A stretch of DNA of 64,000 bases from Mimachlamys varia. Lineage: Eukaryota > Mollusca > Bivalvia > Pectinida > Pectinidae. The stretch lies in assembly GCA_947623455.1 (NCBI GenBank), contig OX392536.1:39933465-39997464 (forward strand), in the 5' to 3' direction. The position numbers were made by a program, and so were the translations under genes. The stretch's first letter is position 1. Every line of letters starts with the position of its first letter. Positions 24,131 to 38,424 of the stretch are shown here, piece after piece. Below the pieces are notes generated by a model, which was given only the letters and a program-made list of their open reading frames with translations, was not told where the DNA came from and made no database searches.

Positions 24131-24759
24131 TATGCATTTATATTTTAGTTAATGAGTTAACGAATGCATTAGGGTAATGGCATATGGCCAGTTTTGGTTC
24201 ATATGACCACAAACATATAAAGGTCCTCCTGCCATTCTTTTTCTGACTCGGATAATTGGAACGTGTCATCAGTAATTAGAAAATAAATAGTTACACAATT
24301 ACCACGTGGAACATTGTGGGGCTTTCACCGTCGCAGTCATGCGAATCATTGCCGTTTACGCTGATAGATCATCAATGGATTTGTAATTATAAAACGTAGG
24401 AATAGTATCTTTACCTATAGCTCTCATCAGTAAAGGCAGATAATTCTGACCTCGTTATGTCCGTGTTTTATGTCAATGTTGCAACTAACTGTCTGTATTT
24501 TTTTATCATTGCTATCAATTCTTTAATTGGATCCTCGGGTCTGTTGAATTGAATCAAATAAATCAATAAATAAAATAAATATAGATTATGTAAAATATTT
24601 CAACATTTCGGCGCACGTAAGAGGTACATTTTAATATGAAGAGCCCCGCGAACACACTGATCGTTGTCACCAACATTAAAGTAAGCGCGTTATGGTAACC
24701 TTAATTTATGGCAAGCCAACTTAAGATTTACTCAAGGAGCAATGTGAATTCAGTTTTTT

Positions 24760-26055
24760 TATCAAATTATATAAGATAGCATATTTAATTATATAGGATA
24801 TCTGATATAAATGAGACATCCTATATAGCATGTGAGATATCTTATATAATATATGATATCTCATATGTTATATAAAATATCTTATCTATTATATAAAATA
24901 TATCATATGCTGTATAAGATATTTCATATATCATATGAAATATCTCATATATAAATTGAATGAGATATCTGAAACACCGCAATTTCCTGTGCATTACCCG
25001 CACCGGAGTACAGCCCGCGGAAAGTTTATTAAGGCATTTTTGAGCTTTTCTAAAATAAATTCCATGTAACCCGCATTGGCAGATTACCCGCGGGTTATAC
25101 GTCGAATGCATGCCTGGTGAGTACAAGTGGAGAGATTTATTATTTTGAACATCATGTACAAGTAATCATCAAGGATTTGTTTTATTGAGCTGCATGTATA
25201 AACATTAAGTGGGATTAAATGACCATACCGAACAGATACAGGCCAGACAAGTCCATTGCGTAATACACAAGGCCATCCACTGATGAGTTTGTAAATTCAA
25301 TCCCATTAAATAGATTAGTTTATGCATTAAATACAGGTTAAATAAAAAAGATCATGTTCAAAAGCTTTGTATAATTATTTATGTAGCTGTTTCCCAATTT
25401 TAGCAAAATAGTACAACTGGTCTTCTGAACCCCCCACCGGAACATAATCGAGAAAAACGAGCTGGATGGGAGCTGTTTACTTCACCAGTTTAAAGTGAAC
25501 AACAACAAGAAATAAAATGATGACATAAGATATCTCATTTTAATTTTCTATATTATATGTATTTTAAATATTATACCAAGAAACTAATTTCTCCCTTAAA
25601 CAGTGCACGTGGAATGGCACTATGGCGGAGAGGGATAGAATATTCGACGGCTTTGAATAATGTATTGAAAAGGCCGAACATTTTCTTTTATAAGGCAGCG
25701 GTTTTTCAGAGTATATACTCGGCTATATAGATGATTCAGCATTAAATGCATTAAAATATCAGCATGATTTCGAAGGATACCTGACGGAGAGACGTTATTT
25801 CGCGTTTTGTTAAAATCTCGTTGTCAAATAAGATATATTATAAGGGAACGAGATCTTTGATTATATAAGATATCTTATATAGTTACAAAATGTATATGAG
25901 ATATCTAATGTATCATAAAAGATATCTTTTATAGAAAAATAATATATAAAATATAATATATGAGATATCTTATATATTAATTAAGATATACAAAATTTTA
26001 TTTAATTTCTATTATAAGATATCTCATTTGCTATGCAAAAATATCTGATATACTT
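24760..26055. repeat. Two AT-rich palindromic arrays with spacer, 2-3 intergenic
   Basis: Arrays at about 24760-24975 and 25825-26055. The hairpin stem in the spacer has one mismatch (TGTAACCCGC). Confidence 0.8.
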
Positions 26056-26211
26056 TTTTCTGAAATACAAGATCGACATAGGTCCTTGAATAAATGTTAA
26101 GTTGGCTTGTCATCTAAGGACTAGGTACAGCCATATTGGTTGTTGCCTGGTTGAAATTGGTAATATTGAAAATGTAACGTTTCCTTCCAATATACGGCAT
26201 AAGCTGTATCC

Positions 26212-26222
26212 CATTATGTTTA
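26212..26222. other. Empty LINE target site upstream of copy 3
   Basis: A single CATTATGTTTA joins the left flank (CATAAGCTGTATCC) directly to the right flank (ATATTGATATAAAATG). The equivalent single sites upstream of copies 4 and 5 lie near 36151-36161 and 47340-47350. Confidence 0.8.
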
Positions 26223-28191
26223 ATATTGATATAAAATGCAGTTCAGCCCCCAAAATAAAAAAAAAAACACAGTTACCCCCTCTAAAAAATGTCGTCCATT
26301 GAATGCTGTTTTCAGTTCAGGTAAAAGTAGTTACCTGTATCTCGTGGAGGCAATATAGGGGGATTATCTTATATTAAAAACGGTCATTTGTCATGTAAAT
26401 GTAAGTTTCGTGTCAAATAAATGTATAAAATTAAAATAATAACACCGACATATCGTAATTACATTTACGATACGGTTACCTAAATACTAATTAAGTTTGA
26501 GAAATGTATTTTGATACCCATGTGCCTCAACTACCTCACATGTTTACAATGGCAACAATTTACGCTAGCGATGAATCGGTGTAATCAGTGAGTTAATACC
26601 GTCCGATCCACGCGGAAGTGTATAATATATACCAATTCCATCAGAATTTATACAACACAAATTAAACTTTGTTGACAATTCTTGCAAAATCATTAAATTG
26701 CCTGAAAAAACACCACCGGAAGTGCCCGAAGAACATCTTTTCACGTGCTATACATTCGCCCAAAAAAAGAAAATTGGTAATCTCTAAAAACAATTTATCG
26801 TGATAGAAATGGGCAGTTTTTGCTTTGTGACGATACACCAAGTAACATTTACCTTAACTACACGCTTGAATCCTATTTAATTGTTAATTTTGTCGATGTT
26901 TCATCATGCCTCTAAGTCAGGCGTATGAATTTCTGAAAAAGTAAATAGTTCAAAATGGAGAGTAGAGGAGTATATTTCGCTACATGCAACGGGAAGATGT
27001 TTGATTTGAGAGATCTGAACTAATGTCATAACTCGTCATACCGCAGACGATAAGATTTTTGTTTTTGCTTTGCGGCTTGCCACACAATTTGATGATCGGC
27101 GATGGAAATTTCAAAAATTTGATCCAGATGTGATCGGTGTTCAGAATGTGCGTAAGTTGCCGTTCTTATGAGAAGTACGTTCTCTTATTCTGCGATTTTC
27201 AATTGAAAGGGAGATTTATTCAAAAATCGAAGGCTCGTCTATCATTCTGTGCATATTAAAAAAACAAAAAATGATTTTCATTGTTTTTATTATCTTTCGC
27301 AATATTCTGAAAATGTGCACGCGTTTTAAGGCATATAACTTAAAATATAAGAAAAACCACCAAACATAGCAAAATATGGTTGAAGTTATCGATTCTCCAT
27401 CAGAAAATATACTTTGTGGTCTACTTTGGTCATGTATTTTGCAGTATTCAGTAAAATAACAAGTTTTGGTAAAAACACCTCCGCCATATTGAATGTTCCT
27501 GTACCTAGTCCTTAAATAATCTCGTGACAACTGACGGTGTCTCGTGAGTAGGTACACGCATGGTCAAGGTAGCCACACATTCCTGTATATACCTGTACTG
27601 TGGTAAATCTACGTGCATTGTCAGTTCAGTTTTACATGTTCCCTCAGTTTAACATAGCTGAATAGACATCGGTGCTTCAAAAATCTAAAACATTTTTATT
27701 ATTACATATTACGATTGTATCTTATACTTTAATTCAAATTGATGTCCGCTTATCCCACAGCGTACAAAGAGAATGATATCAGTGGAATTTTCAAGGTTAG
27801 TAAAACTGAGTGAGGATCATTTACATTATCTTGACCGCACTCGATAAGACTGTTTGCATTCATATGAAGGTCAAGCGGTATGGTCAGATAAACCCCGTGG
27901 TCAGACACATGTCGTTTCTAGGTCGTCAAAACATTGCTCAGTAAATTCTGCCGAATTTGCAAAAGTTCAATATTCCTGTCCCGGTGCATTACACCGCAAT
28001 ATGTGCATGAGGTTCGAAAGATAATGACAAAAAGTGTTAAACATCACCCTACGTAACTTCCTATATAATGTCTCTCGTAACTATGACTCACGGCGTTAGT
28101 ACACTTGACCAGTGGTCGAATCTTAAGATGTCCTAAATGACCTTGTCCACCTACTTCTACAAGGTAAATAAACAACATGTGATCCCCTCCC
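26223..28191. other. 5' flank of copy 3: no recognised gene
   Basis: About 190 bp are deleted next to the A run at 26260. The minus-strand frame is broken by an extra C near 26725-26727. Confidence 0.6.
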
Positions 28192-28263
28192 CACGTGTCT
28201 GATAACCGAAGACAAGACTTTATGTAACTTTATTTATTTATTACACAATCCAACCTATATAAG
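28192..28263 (+). promoter_or_regulatory. Core promoter of copy 3
   Basis: CACGTG lies at 28192-28197 and TATATAAG at 28256-28263. The base after the E-box differs (CACGTGTCTG where other copies read CACGTGCCTG), but the hexamer and spacing hold. Confidence 0.7.
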
Positions 28264-28305
28264 GACCTGACAATTCTGATGTGCCGGCAGCTACACGGAG
28301 TCATC

Positions 28306-31300
28306 ATGAAGGTATTGGCAGTCATCTCCCTCCTCGCTATAGTGTCTTCAGGGTATTGCCAGCAGGGCAACTTGGTGGAGCTTGCTGAACAGCTTGGCGC
28401 CAAGACTCTAGTGGAACTAGTCAAGGAGGCTGGTCTTGCCGAGACCCTTTCAAGTGGAGGTACATTGCAGATCGACAACTTATTTATCTTAATTTCAATA
28501 TTATAAACATTCATTTAAATTTATACTGTAATAATTGTTTAATAATTGACAATTTCCTCATCCAAAACATGGATAGTATCATTGTTATATCCTTATATCG
28601 CCTGAGTTGTTAGATTTCATGAACCGTTTATAGCCATACATGTTTGTGTATATAGAGTGAGAGAGCCAAACACACTTGATTTCTGTAGTAAAAATGATTT
28701 ATTTGCACCAACATAGAATAATGATATGTATATACATCAATGAATATTATTGTTATAGATGCGTTTAATATGTCAATGATATCTTTACCGTCGTTATTGC
28801 TCAATGATACAATTGCATTGCTCTATGACGAAGCTTTATGATATTTGTCTTACAATGTTGCCGCTGTTGTACGATATTTGTCTTACAATGTTGTCTCTGT
28901 TGTACGATATTCGTCTTACAATGTTGTCTCTGTTGTACGATATTTGTTTCGGTTTTTATGCATTGCATATTAAGTCGTTTTGTTGAAGGCGTTTGACAGA
29001 CAAAATAATTATCCTGCATGTCGCTACAAAATACACAAGTCTATGTTGCTGCTATGCTGTAATCTGTCATTGCTGTGATATATACTCTTCTTCTGTGATA
29101 TTCCCTACACGATATTCTGTGTTGCTCCTCCCCAGGTCCCTTCACTGTCATACATACTACACTTCTGTGGTATTCCCTACACTATAGTCTTTGGTGCCCC
29201 TCCCCAGGTCCCTTCATTGCGATACACACTAACCATCTGTGATATTCCCTTCACGATATTCTGTGGTGTTCCTCCCCTGGTCCCTTCACTGTGACACATA
29301 CTATACTTCTGTGATATTCTCTACACGATATTCTGTGTTGTTCCTCCCCAGGTCCCTTCACTGTCTTCGGTCCCACGGATGATGCCTTCACCAAGTTGCC
29401 ACGCGCTATTATTGATTACCTGAAAAAGAACAAGACAGCGTTACAGGATGTCCTCAAATACCACGTGGTCAGTGGAAAGGTGTACTCCTCTCAGCTGTCT
29501 AATGAACTCCAGGCTGCCTCTCTTTTGGCTCCAGCCAAGATCAGGATCAATATTTACCAGGGCGGCAAGGTAAGTCACCTGTTACACTAAATAGCGGTTC
29601 AGGGGCAAGTTTTTCTACATTAGGACCTGCTGTCAAGACGTCCAAGGCTATGGTGATTGATTGCAACAAATGTTTACTTGAACTTTTATTTATCCATCAA
29701 CATTTCATTATTAGTAAGGATTACTTTACAGAAATAAAGGACATAATTTAAGGCACCTGCTTGTCAAGACGTTTGAGGTATAACAAGTTTTAACGTCGTC
29801 AGTGACTTTTTATTCATAAATCAATAGATCAATTTTTCTGTATAAAAACAGTAAAAGTAGAAGTCTTGTGTTAATACTTGTTCAGACTTGATATCAGTGA
29901 AGTTACCTTGAGGATTGTGTATAACATTAAACTTTATTCCACGGTGCCTCAGGTGGTGACTGCTGACGGCTCGCCAATTGTGAAGGTTGACCAGAACGCT
30001 ACTAACGGTGTGATCCACGTGGTAGACCGTGTCATGTTTCCCATCCCGGTCGAGTCAATGGTGGAAAGAGTGATGGCCGATCGTCAGCTCAAAACTCTTC
30101 TCACTGCCGTTACTGCTGCCGGTATAGGTGGCGCTCTCGGTGGTAAGTCTTCTTGAGAAGATTGGGTCTGGTTGCGCTGTCGGCAATAAGTCCACAGTGG
30201 CCAGAGATGGGGCACACACGAAAAGTACCGTTATGTACATGTAACATTGTGACACTAAATCCCAAAAGTCAGAGAACTTTAAATTTTACAGTTGGAAATC
30301 TATTTTTTCGGAAATAGTCTTAATACAACCTTACCAATCTTTAGCTCGCCATGGTTTCCTAACTTTATTTGGTTTTTGTTTCTGCATAGCCGACGGTCTG
30401 ACCCTCTTTGCTCCAACAGACAAAGCCTTCGCCAAGCTTCCAGCTGGCACACTGAACAACCTACTAAAGAACAAGACTGCTCTGACAGGTAAAGATTGGT
30501 CTTTTTTACACGCTCTAGTGGTATCTGCAGCGCTGATAATGAAATAAATGCAGGTCTAAACTCAAAATAATAAAGTCACGGAGATCTGCACATGCACTGA
30601 TGTCCTTGGTTAGTTTTCTTTGTTCATGTTTTGTCCCTTTCAATCGATTTTGAGTACGGATTAAGGTTTTGTTCACGCTTCAGTATTCTATGATATTTTT
30701 AATAGTTGTTAGATACGTTAAACCACTCATTTGTTTTTGATTTGTACAGACGTACTGACATACCACGTTGTCAAGGGAACAGCCTTCAGCGCAGGTCTGA
30801 CTAACGGCGAGAAGGTCGCCACTCTGGAGGGCAAGGATGTATCCTTCACTCTGGAAAACGGTCAGTTTCTTGTGATCAGCTGTAATGGGAATCGTTAACT
30901 TTGCTTTGTTTTATACACCGATTAAACTGTCAACGTTGTCTATCACAATATATTGAGGCAATTATATCGTCGTTAAATACGCTTCTCAGAGAATGAAATA
31001 AAACCCCAAAACAAACAAACAAAAATTTGCTGATCATGATAAATATTTTTTTTTCACTTGTGTACACTTATGGTGGACCTGCACACATTCAAAATGTACA
31101 ACACCATGCAATGTCTGTTTGAACTAAGTCTAAAATAATAAAACGTTCTAGACGAGGAAAGTCAGTTGTTATAGCAAGGCTTGTTTTGTTTTCACAGGTA
31201 GGGTAAAGGTAGATAATGCCATGGTCATCCGTGCTGATGACGCCGTTAGCAACGGAGTTATCCACGTCATCGACAGCGTCCTTCTCCCGCCACAATACAG

Positions 31301-31325
31301 ACGTCGCTCCCGACTGTTTAACTGA
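28306..31325 (+). CDS. Secreted two-FAS1-domain protein, copy 3 (short intron 1)
   Basis: The exons are 28306-28459, 29352-29569, 29953-30142, 30390-30488, 30750-30860 and 31198-31325, with an intact 299-residue frame. It is the most compact member, at about 3.0 kb from start to stop. Intron 1 is only 892 bp, because the 33-bp array is reduced to about three units and the decoy-acceptor array has lost a unit. Distinguishing residues are A70, V157 (shared with copy 5), R259 and R294. Introns 2-5 are 383, 247, 261 and 337 bp; intron 2 is slightly shorter than in the others. Intron 3 shares a six-base insertion with copy 5 (ATGTACATGTAAC near 30235). H1, YH and H2 motifs are present in both FAS1 domains. 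As the copy with the fewest decoy acceptors, it may splice most efficiently; this is an inference. Confidence 0.92.
28838..28948 (+). repeat. 33-bp minisatellite in intron 1 of copy 3 (about 3 units)
   Basis: Only about three 33-bp units remain, so this is either the contracted or the starting state. The array runs straight into the TTTCGGTTTTTATGCATTGC flank found after the other arrays. Confidence 0.9.
29092..29351 (+). repeat. 72-bp decoy-acceptor repeat, copy 3 (one unit lost, one decoy broken)
   Basis: Decoy AGs end at 29135 and 29207. The next position (29279) reads CCCCTGG, so its AG is lost. The real acceptor ends at 29351. The AGATCCC unit of the other copies is deleted. Confidence 0.88.
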
Positions 31326-31409
31326 ACATCAATCATAATCACTTGCTAGATGTCCATTTCATGTATATAGTATCATTGATTTGTTACTGATGTGTTGTTT
31401 TAGGAGAGA

Positions 31410-31415
31410 AATAAA
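31410..31415 (+). terminator. Poly(A) signal of copy 3
   Basis: AATAAA lies 85 bp after the stop and is followed by TATTTTGTTG. Confidence 0.75.
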
Positions 31416-31689
31416 ATATTTTGTTGATAAAACTCTTCAATCTGTTTTGATTACCTGTGTTTCCTAAATGTGAAGTGGGGGTATCAACTACTGGTTGTAC
31501 CGGTAATGAAATCTTGGTCTTAACTTTAAAACAGATTAATACGTAGATAAAATGTCATGTAAAGCGTAGCCTGTAAAGCTACCATAAAAGATGCAAATCG
31601 TAGTATTCAAATATTTGTATCAGGTATATCAAAATAGTTTTTTTTTTTTTGTATTTGATTCATCTTATATTTACATACACTCTTTTTAC

Positions 31690-32112
31690 TAACTGTGTCG
31701 GGCTTTATCCAAGGAACATTTCAGCCAAATATCATGCTTCTAGGGTTTTTGGTATTTCAGAAGAAATCGTTTAAAGGTATAAAATGATTTGACCCCTATG
31801 ACCTGTCATTTGCAAATTTTGCTCGCCTTTTCCAAGGAAGATACCAGCCAAATAGTATGTCTCTAATCCTTTTGGTTTATTAGAGGAAGTCGTTTAAAAC
31901 CCATAACAGATTTCACCTCTGTGACTTTGAGTATGGATCAAGGTCATTTCTTTTCTCGACTTTGTTAGGGTTCATTCAAAGGATCTTTCAGCCAAATATC
32001 ATGCTTCTAGGGCTTCTTGTATTTCAGAAGAAGTGGTTTGAAAATTTTAACAGATTTAACTTATATGACCTGTCATTTGCAAATTTTGCTCGGCTTTTTC
32101 GCACGATATTAT
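31690..32112. repeat. Direct repeats of 120-145 bp downstream of copy 3
   Basis: Three units, as downstream of copy 1. Confidence 0.8.
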
Positions 32113-32429
32113 GGAGGACAAAGCAAACAGTGTGTCTATCTTCTATCACTTAACATCAATCGATACATAAACGTCATCCGATCATGGACACATGCGCACA
32201 AAGTCACGGACAACAAGTGACTTATCATCAGAGCTGCCCCATCTCCAAAGATCATCAAATATAATCGAACAAAATTGGAGGAAATATTGGGGAAAACTTG
32301 CATCCGATAATACATCCCCGCATTACATAATTACCCAGTGTGTGTCGATAAACTGTATACTGTAATTAGGTTGGCTACTCTATGTAATCAGTATTTATAC
32401 TGGCTAATGTTAACTAACGACACAAGCAT

Positions 32430-33800
32430 TCGAGAGATGAAGGTTGATCAGGACTATGGTCAAGTCTTAGGATCGCCATCATTTTGAGGACTTAATGTTT
32501 ATTTGGATGTAAAAAAGATTTACATGGCTGTCGTTGTCGATTAAGCAGAAGACGCTTATTTTTCCGAAACGCCTGGTCTTATATTGTTGTACTTTTACAA
32601 GTGAATATTTCCCTTGCTCATATTTTGCCCCAAGTTTAATCGATTTTGAGATCGGATTATGATTTTGTTCACGCCTTAGTATTCTCTATATTTTTTAAAT
32701 GTTACCCAATTGCAAGCTTTACATCTGTATGACATTGTTGCAGTCTGAAAGTTTTCCAATGTTCAATTTTTGTACTTAGCAAAACTTTGCAGACACTAAA
32801 TTTGGTGTCAATTTCAAGAACACAAAGAAACAATGTACTCAGATATCGAAGTTATCTTTACTTGAGGAAAACCACAAAGCATCAATAGACATGCAGTTAA
32901 CACTTAATTCATTCAATATTGACAATTGTTTCAAATTCAGCAATAAAGTTTATCAGAAATCACTATATCAAAAGGAGATGTAGGTGTACAACATATAAAA
33001 TTAACAGGTCAAAATCCAAATATCACATTTTGTATATAAAAAAAAAAACAAATCTCAGTTCATGATTCCTTGACCAGTCATCAATCCTTATGAGTATTCA
33101 TAGAACCCAAGAACAACTATTTATTGCCGTACAAGAAATTTAACTAATTTAACTAAGGTTACAAGAAGCTTTTTGTTGACAAAAAGGGCCTGCTCATAGC
33201 TATAGCTATCTGTCATAAAGTCCCTATTAGAAAATAGATATTCAGGAACTATCACTTCATCCCAGGTCAATATTTTTTCTCAATCTTATGAAACATAATG
33301 AATTTAAACTTCACACTAAAATATTCTTAAAATTTAACTCCACTTTTAAAAAGGTCAAATCATATCCTAATTATGAAACAATTAATAGATCCGTTTACAA
33401 ATTAACAACACATGGATTCGAGAGATGCTGGTTGATCAGATCTATGGGCAAGTTTTATGGTCGCCATCTTTGTCTCATTGAAATTATTTTGTATCTTTGT
33501 GTGATTTGAAAAAGGCGGTTTTTGAGTATGGTCATTAGTATGCTTACTTGTTGCGATTGACAATGACTCGGACTCATATCGAGGACTTGATGTTTACTTG
33601 GATGTGTCCAAGATTTACATGGCGGGTGTCGTCGAGAAGCAGAAGACGCTTCCTCTTCCGGAACACCTGGTCTTATTCTCTTGTACTTTTATAAGGGTCT
33701 CCATGTAAATATTTCCTTTCATATTTTGCCCCTGGTTTAATCGATTTTGAGTTCGGATAATGATTTTGTAAACGCTTGGGTATTCTCTAATTTATTTTCT
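32430..33800. repeat. Pair of diverged direct modules, 3-4 intergenic
   Basis: Modules at about 32430-32700 and 33415-33800, in the same order as in the 1-2 region. Confidence 0.65.
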
Positions 33801-33889
33801 ATGAGTGCTAATGCACCTCCTCCTGCAACCATAAAACGCTTTCACCATTGAATCCATAACAGGGTTGACAAATACGGTACACACAATGA

Positions 33890-34085
33890 CAAAATCAATT
33901 TCAGGGTGGACTAATAAGGTATAGGTATGGCAGCGTCACACACTTCGACAATATATATATATCAGAATGGACCAATAATATACATGTAGAGTATAACAGC
34001 GTCATACACGATGACAAAATTATGTATCAGGATGGACCAATAAGGTAAAGGTATGACAGCTTCACAACAATGGTAAATTTATATA
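33890..34085. repeat. Tandem repeat of about 60 bp, 3-4 intergenic
   Basis: Same three units, with a longer TATATATA run after the first. Confidence 0.72.
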
Positions 34086-34719
34086 TGCATTTCTATTTTA
34101 GTTAATGAGTTAACGAATGCATTAGGGTAATGGCATTGGGCCAGTTTTGGTTCAGATGACCAGAGACATATAAAGGTCCTCCTGCCATTCTTTTGCTGAC
34201 TCGGATAATTGGAACGTGTCATCAGTAATAAGAAAATAAATAGTTACACAATTATCACGTGGTACATTATGGGGCTTTCACCGTCACAGTCATGCGAATC
34301 ATTGCCTTTTACGCTGATAGATCATCAATGGATTTGTAATTATGTATAAAACGTAAGAATAGTATCTTCCTACAGCTCTTATTAGTACAGGCAGAGATTT
34401 CTGACCTCGTTTTGTTGGTGTTTTATGTCAATGTTGCAACTAACTGTCTGTATTTTTTATCATTATTATCAATTCTGTAATTGGATCCTCGGGCCTGTTG
34501 AATTAAATCAAATAAATCAATAAATAAAATAAATATAGATTATGTAAAACAATTCAACATTTCGGCGCACGTATGTAAGAGGTACATTTTAATATGAAGA
34601 GCCACGCGGACACACTGATCGTTGTCTCCAACATTAAAGCAAGCGCGTAATGATGACCTTCATTTATGGCAAGCCAACTTAACATTTACTCAAGGAGCAA
34701 TGTGAATTCAGTTTTTTTT

Positions 34720-35995
34720 TATCAAATTATATAAGATAGCATATTTAATTATATAGGATATCTGATATAAATGAGACATCCTATATAGCATGTGAGATAT
34801 CTTATATAATATATATATCGCATATGTTATATAAAATATCTTATCTATTATATAAAATATATCATATGCTGTATAAGATATTTCATATATCATATGAAAT
34901 ATCTCATATATAAATTGAATGAGATATCTGATACACCGCAATGTCCTGTGTATTACCCGCACCGGAGTACAGCCCGCGGAAAGTTTATTAAGGCATTTGT
35001 GAGCTTTTCTAAAATAAATTCCATATAACCCGCATTGGCAGATTACCCGCGGGTTATACGTCGAATGCATGCCTGGTGAGTACAAGTGGAGAGATTTATT
35101 ATTTTGAACATCATGTACAAGTAATCATCAAGGATTTTTTTATTGAGCTGCATGTATAAACATTTAGAGGGATTAAATGACCTTGCCCAACAGATACAGG
35201 CCAGAAAAGTCCATTGCGTAATACACAAGGCCATCCACTGATGAGTTTGTAAATTCAATTCCATTAAATAGATTAGTTTATGCATTAAATACAGGTTAAA
35301 TAAAAAAGATCATGTTCAAAAGCTTTGTATAATTATTTATGTAGTTGTTTCCCAATTTTAGCAAAATAGTACAAATGGTCTTCTGAACCCCCCCACCGGA
35401 ACATAATCGAGAAAAACGAGCTGGATGGGAGCTGTTTACTTCACCAGTTTAAAGTGAACAACAACAAGAAATTAAATGATGACATAAGATATCTCATTTA
35501 ATTTTCTATATTAAATGTATTTTAAATATTATACCAAGAAACTAATTTCTCCCTTAAACAGTGCACGTAGAATGGCACTATGGCGGAGAGGGATAGAATA
35601 TTCGACGGCTTTGAATAATGTATTGAAAAGGCCGAACATTTTCTTTTATAAGGCAGCGGTTTTTCAGAGTATATACTCGGCTATATAGATGATTCAGCAT
35701 TAAATGCATTAAAATATCAGCATGATTTCGAGGGATACCTGACGGAGAAACGTTATTTCGTGTTTTGTTAAAATCTCGTTGTCAAATAAGATATCTGATA
35801 AGGGAACGAGATCTTTGATTATATAAGATATATGAGATATCTAATGTATCATAAAAGATATCTTATATAGAAAAATAATATATAAAATATAATATATGAG
35901 ATATCTTATATATTAATTAAGATATACAAAATTTGATTTAATTTCTATTATAAGATATGTCATTTGCAATGCAAAAATATCTCATATACTTTTTT
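34720..35995. repeat. Two AT-rich palindromic arrays with spacer, 3-4 intergenic
   Basis: Arrays at about 34720-34935 and 35785-35995. The second has lost about 30 bp around AAGATATATGAGATATC (35826). Confidence 0.8.
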
Positions 35996-36161
35996 CTGAA
36001 ATACAAGATCGACATAGGTCCTTGAATAAATGTTAAGTTGGCTTGTCATATTAAGGACTAAGTACAGCCATATTGGTTGTTGCCTGGTTGAAAATGGTAA
36101 TATTGAAAATGTAACGTTTCCTTCCAATATACGGCATAAGCTGTATCCCATTATGTTTAAT

Positions 36162-38310
36162 ATTGATATAAAATGCAGTTCAGCCCCCAAAATAAAAAAA
36201 AAAAATCTGTACTTATGAAAAAAAATCAGTAAATAATATCCAAATGGGAGTGCGCAAATATTTTCATATAGTTATTTGAAACATTTCAAAAAAATGATAC
36301 AAAGTTACTGCAATGTTCATAGAATGATAACCCAGTGTTAAAATTTCGATATTAATCTGTAAATCAGAGTACCAGGGAGAAACACAGTTACCCCCTCTAA
36401 AAAAATGTCGTCCATTGAATGCTGTTTTCAGTTCAGGTAAAAGTAGTTACCTGTTTCTCGTGGAGGCAGTATAGGGGGATTATCTTATATTAAAAACGGT
36501 CATTTGTCATGTAAATGTAAGTTTCGTGTCAAATAAATGTATAAAATTAAAATAATAACACCGACATATCGTAATTACATTTACGATACGGTTACCTAAA
36601 TACTAATTAAGTTTGAGAAATGTATTTTGATACCCATGTGCCTCAACTACCTCACATGTTTACAATGGCAACAATTTACGCTAGCGATGAATCGGTATAA
36701 TCAGTGAGTTAATACCGTCCGATCCACGCGGAAGTGTATAATATATACCAATTCCATCAGAATTTATACAACACAAATTAAACTTTGTTGACAATTCTGG
36801 CAAAATCATTAAATTGCCTGAAAAAACACCGCCGGAAGTGCCGAAGAACATCTTTTCACGTGCTATGCATTTGCCCAAAAAAGGAAAATTGGTAATCTCT
36901 AAAAACAATTTATCGAGATAGGAACGGGCAGTTTTTGCTTTGTGACGATACACCAAGTAACATTTACCTTAACTACATGCTTTTATCCTATTTAATTGTT
37001 AATTTTGTCGATGTTTCATCATGCCTCTAAGTCAGGCGTATGAATTTCTGAAAAAGCAAATAGTTCAAAATGGAGAGTAGAGGAGTATATATTTCGCTAC
37101 ATGCAACGGGAAGAGGTTTGATTTGAGAGATCTGAACTAATGTCATAACTCGTCATACCGCAGACGATAAGATTTTTGTTTTTGCTATACGGCGTGCCAC
37201 ACAATTTGATGATCGGCGATGGAAATTTCAAAAATTTGATCCAGATGTTATCGGTGTTCAGAATGTGCGTAAGTTGCCGTTCTTATGTGGAGTACGTTCT
37301 CTTATTCTGCGATTTTCAATTGAAAGGGAGATTTATTCAAAAATCCAAGGCTCGTCTATCATTCTGTGCATATTAAAAAAAAAACAAAAAATGATTTTCA
37401 TTGTTTTTATTATCTTTCGCAATATTCTGAAAATGTGCACGCGTTTTTAGGCATACAACTTAAAATATAAGAAAAACCACCAAACATAGCAAAATATGGT
37501 TGAAATTATCGATTCTCCATCAGAAAATGTACTTTGTGGTCTACTTTGGTCATGTATTTTGCAGTATTCAGTAAAATAACAAGTTTTGGTAAAAACACCT
37601 CCGCCATATTGAATGTTCCTGTACCTAGTCCTTAAACAATCTCATGACAACTGCCGGTGTCTCGTGAGTAGATACACACATGGTCAAGGTAGCCACACAT
37701 TCCTGTATATACCTGTACTGTGGTCAATCTACGTGCATTGTCAGTTCAGTTTTACATGTTCCCTCAGTTTAACATAGCTGAATAGACATCGGTGCTTCAA
37801 AATCTAAAATATTTTTATTATTACATATTTAGATTGTATCTTATACTATAATTCAAATTGATGTCCGTTTATCCCACAGCGTACAAAGAGAATAATATCA
37901 GTGGACTTTTCAAGGTTAGTAAAACTGAGTGAGGATCAATTACATTATCTTGACCGCACTCGATAAGACTGTTTGCATTCACATGAAGGTCAATCGGTAT
38001 GGTCAGATAAACCCCGTGGTCAGACACATGTCGTTTCTAGGTCGTCAAAACATTGGTCAGTAAATTCTGCCGAATTTGCAAAAGTTCAATATTCCTGTCC
38101 CGGTGCATTACACCGCAATATGTGCATGAGGTTCGGAAGATAATGACAAAAAGTGTTAAACATCACCCTACGTTACTTTCTATATTATGTCTCTCGTAAC
38201 TATGACTCACGGCGTTAGTACACTTGACCAGTGGTCGAATCTTAAGATGTCCTACATGACCTTGTCCACCTACTTCTATAAGGTAAATAAACAGCATGTG
38301 ATCCCCTCCC
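36162..38310. other. 5' flank of copy 4: no recognised gene
   Basis: The minus-strand 91-codon frame is open (36681-36956) with a few substitutions. The 190-bp segment missing from unit 3 is present. Confidence 0.6.
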
Positions 38311-38382
38311 CACGTGCCTGATAACCGAAGACAAGACTTTATGTAACTTTATTTATTTATTTCACAATCCAACCTATATAAG
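38311..38382 (+). promoter_or_regulatory. Core promoter of copy 4
   Basis: CACGTG lies at 38311-38316 and TATATAAG at 38375-38382, again 64 bp apart. Confidence 0.7.
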
Positions 38383-38424
38383 GACCTGACAATTCTGATG
38401 TGCCGGCAGCTACACGGAGTCATC

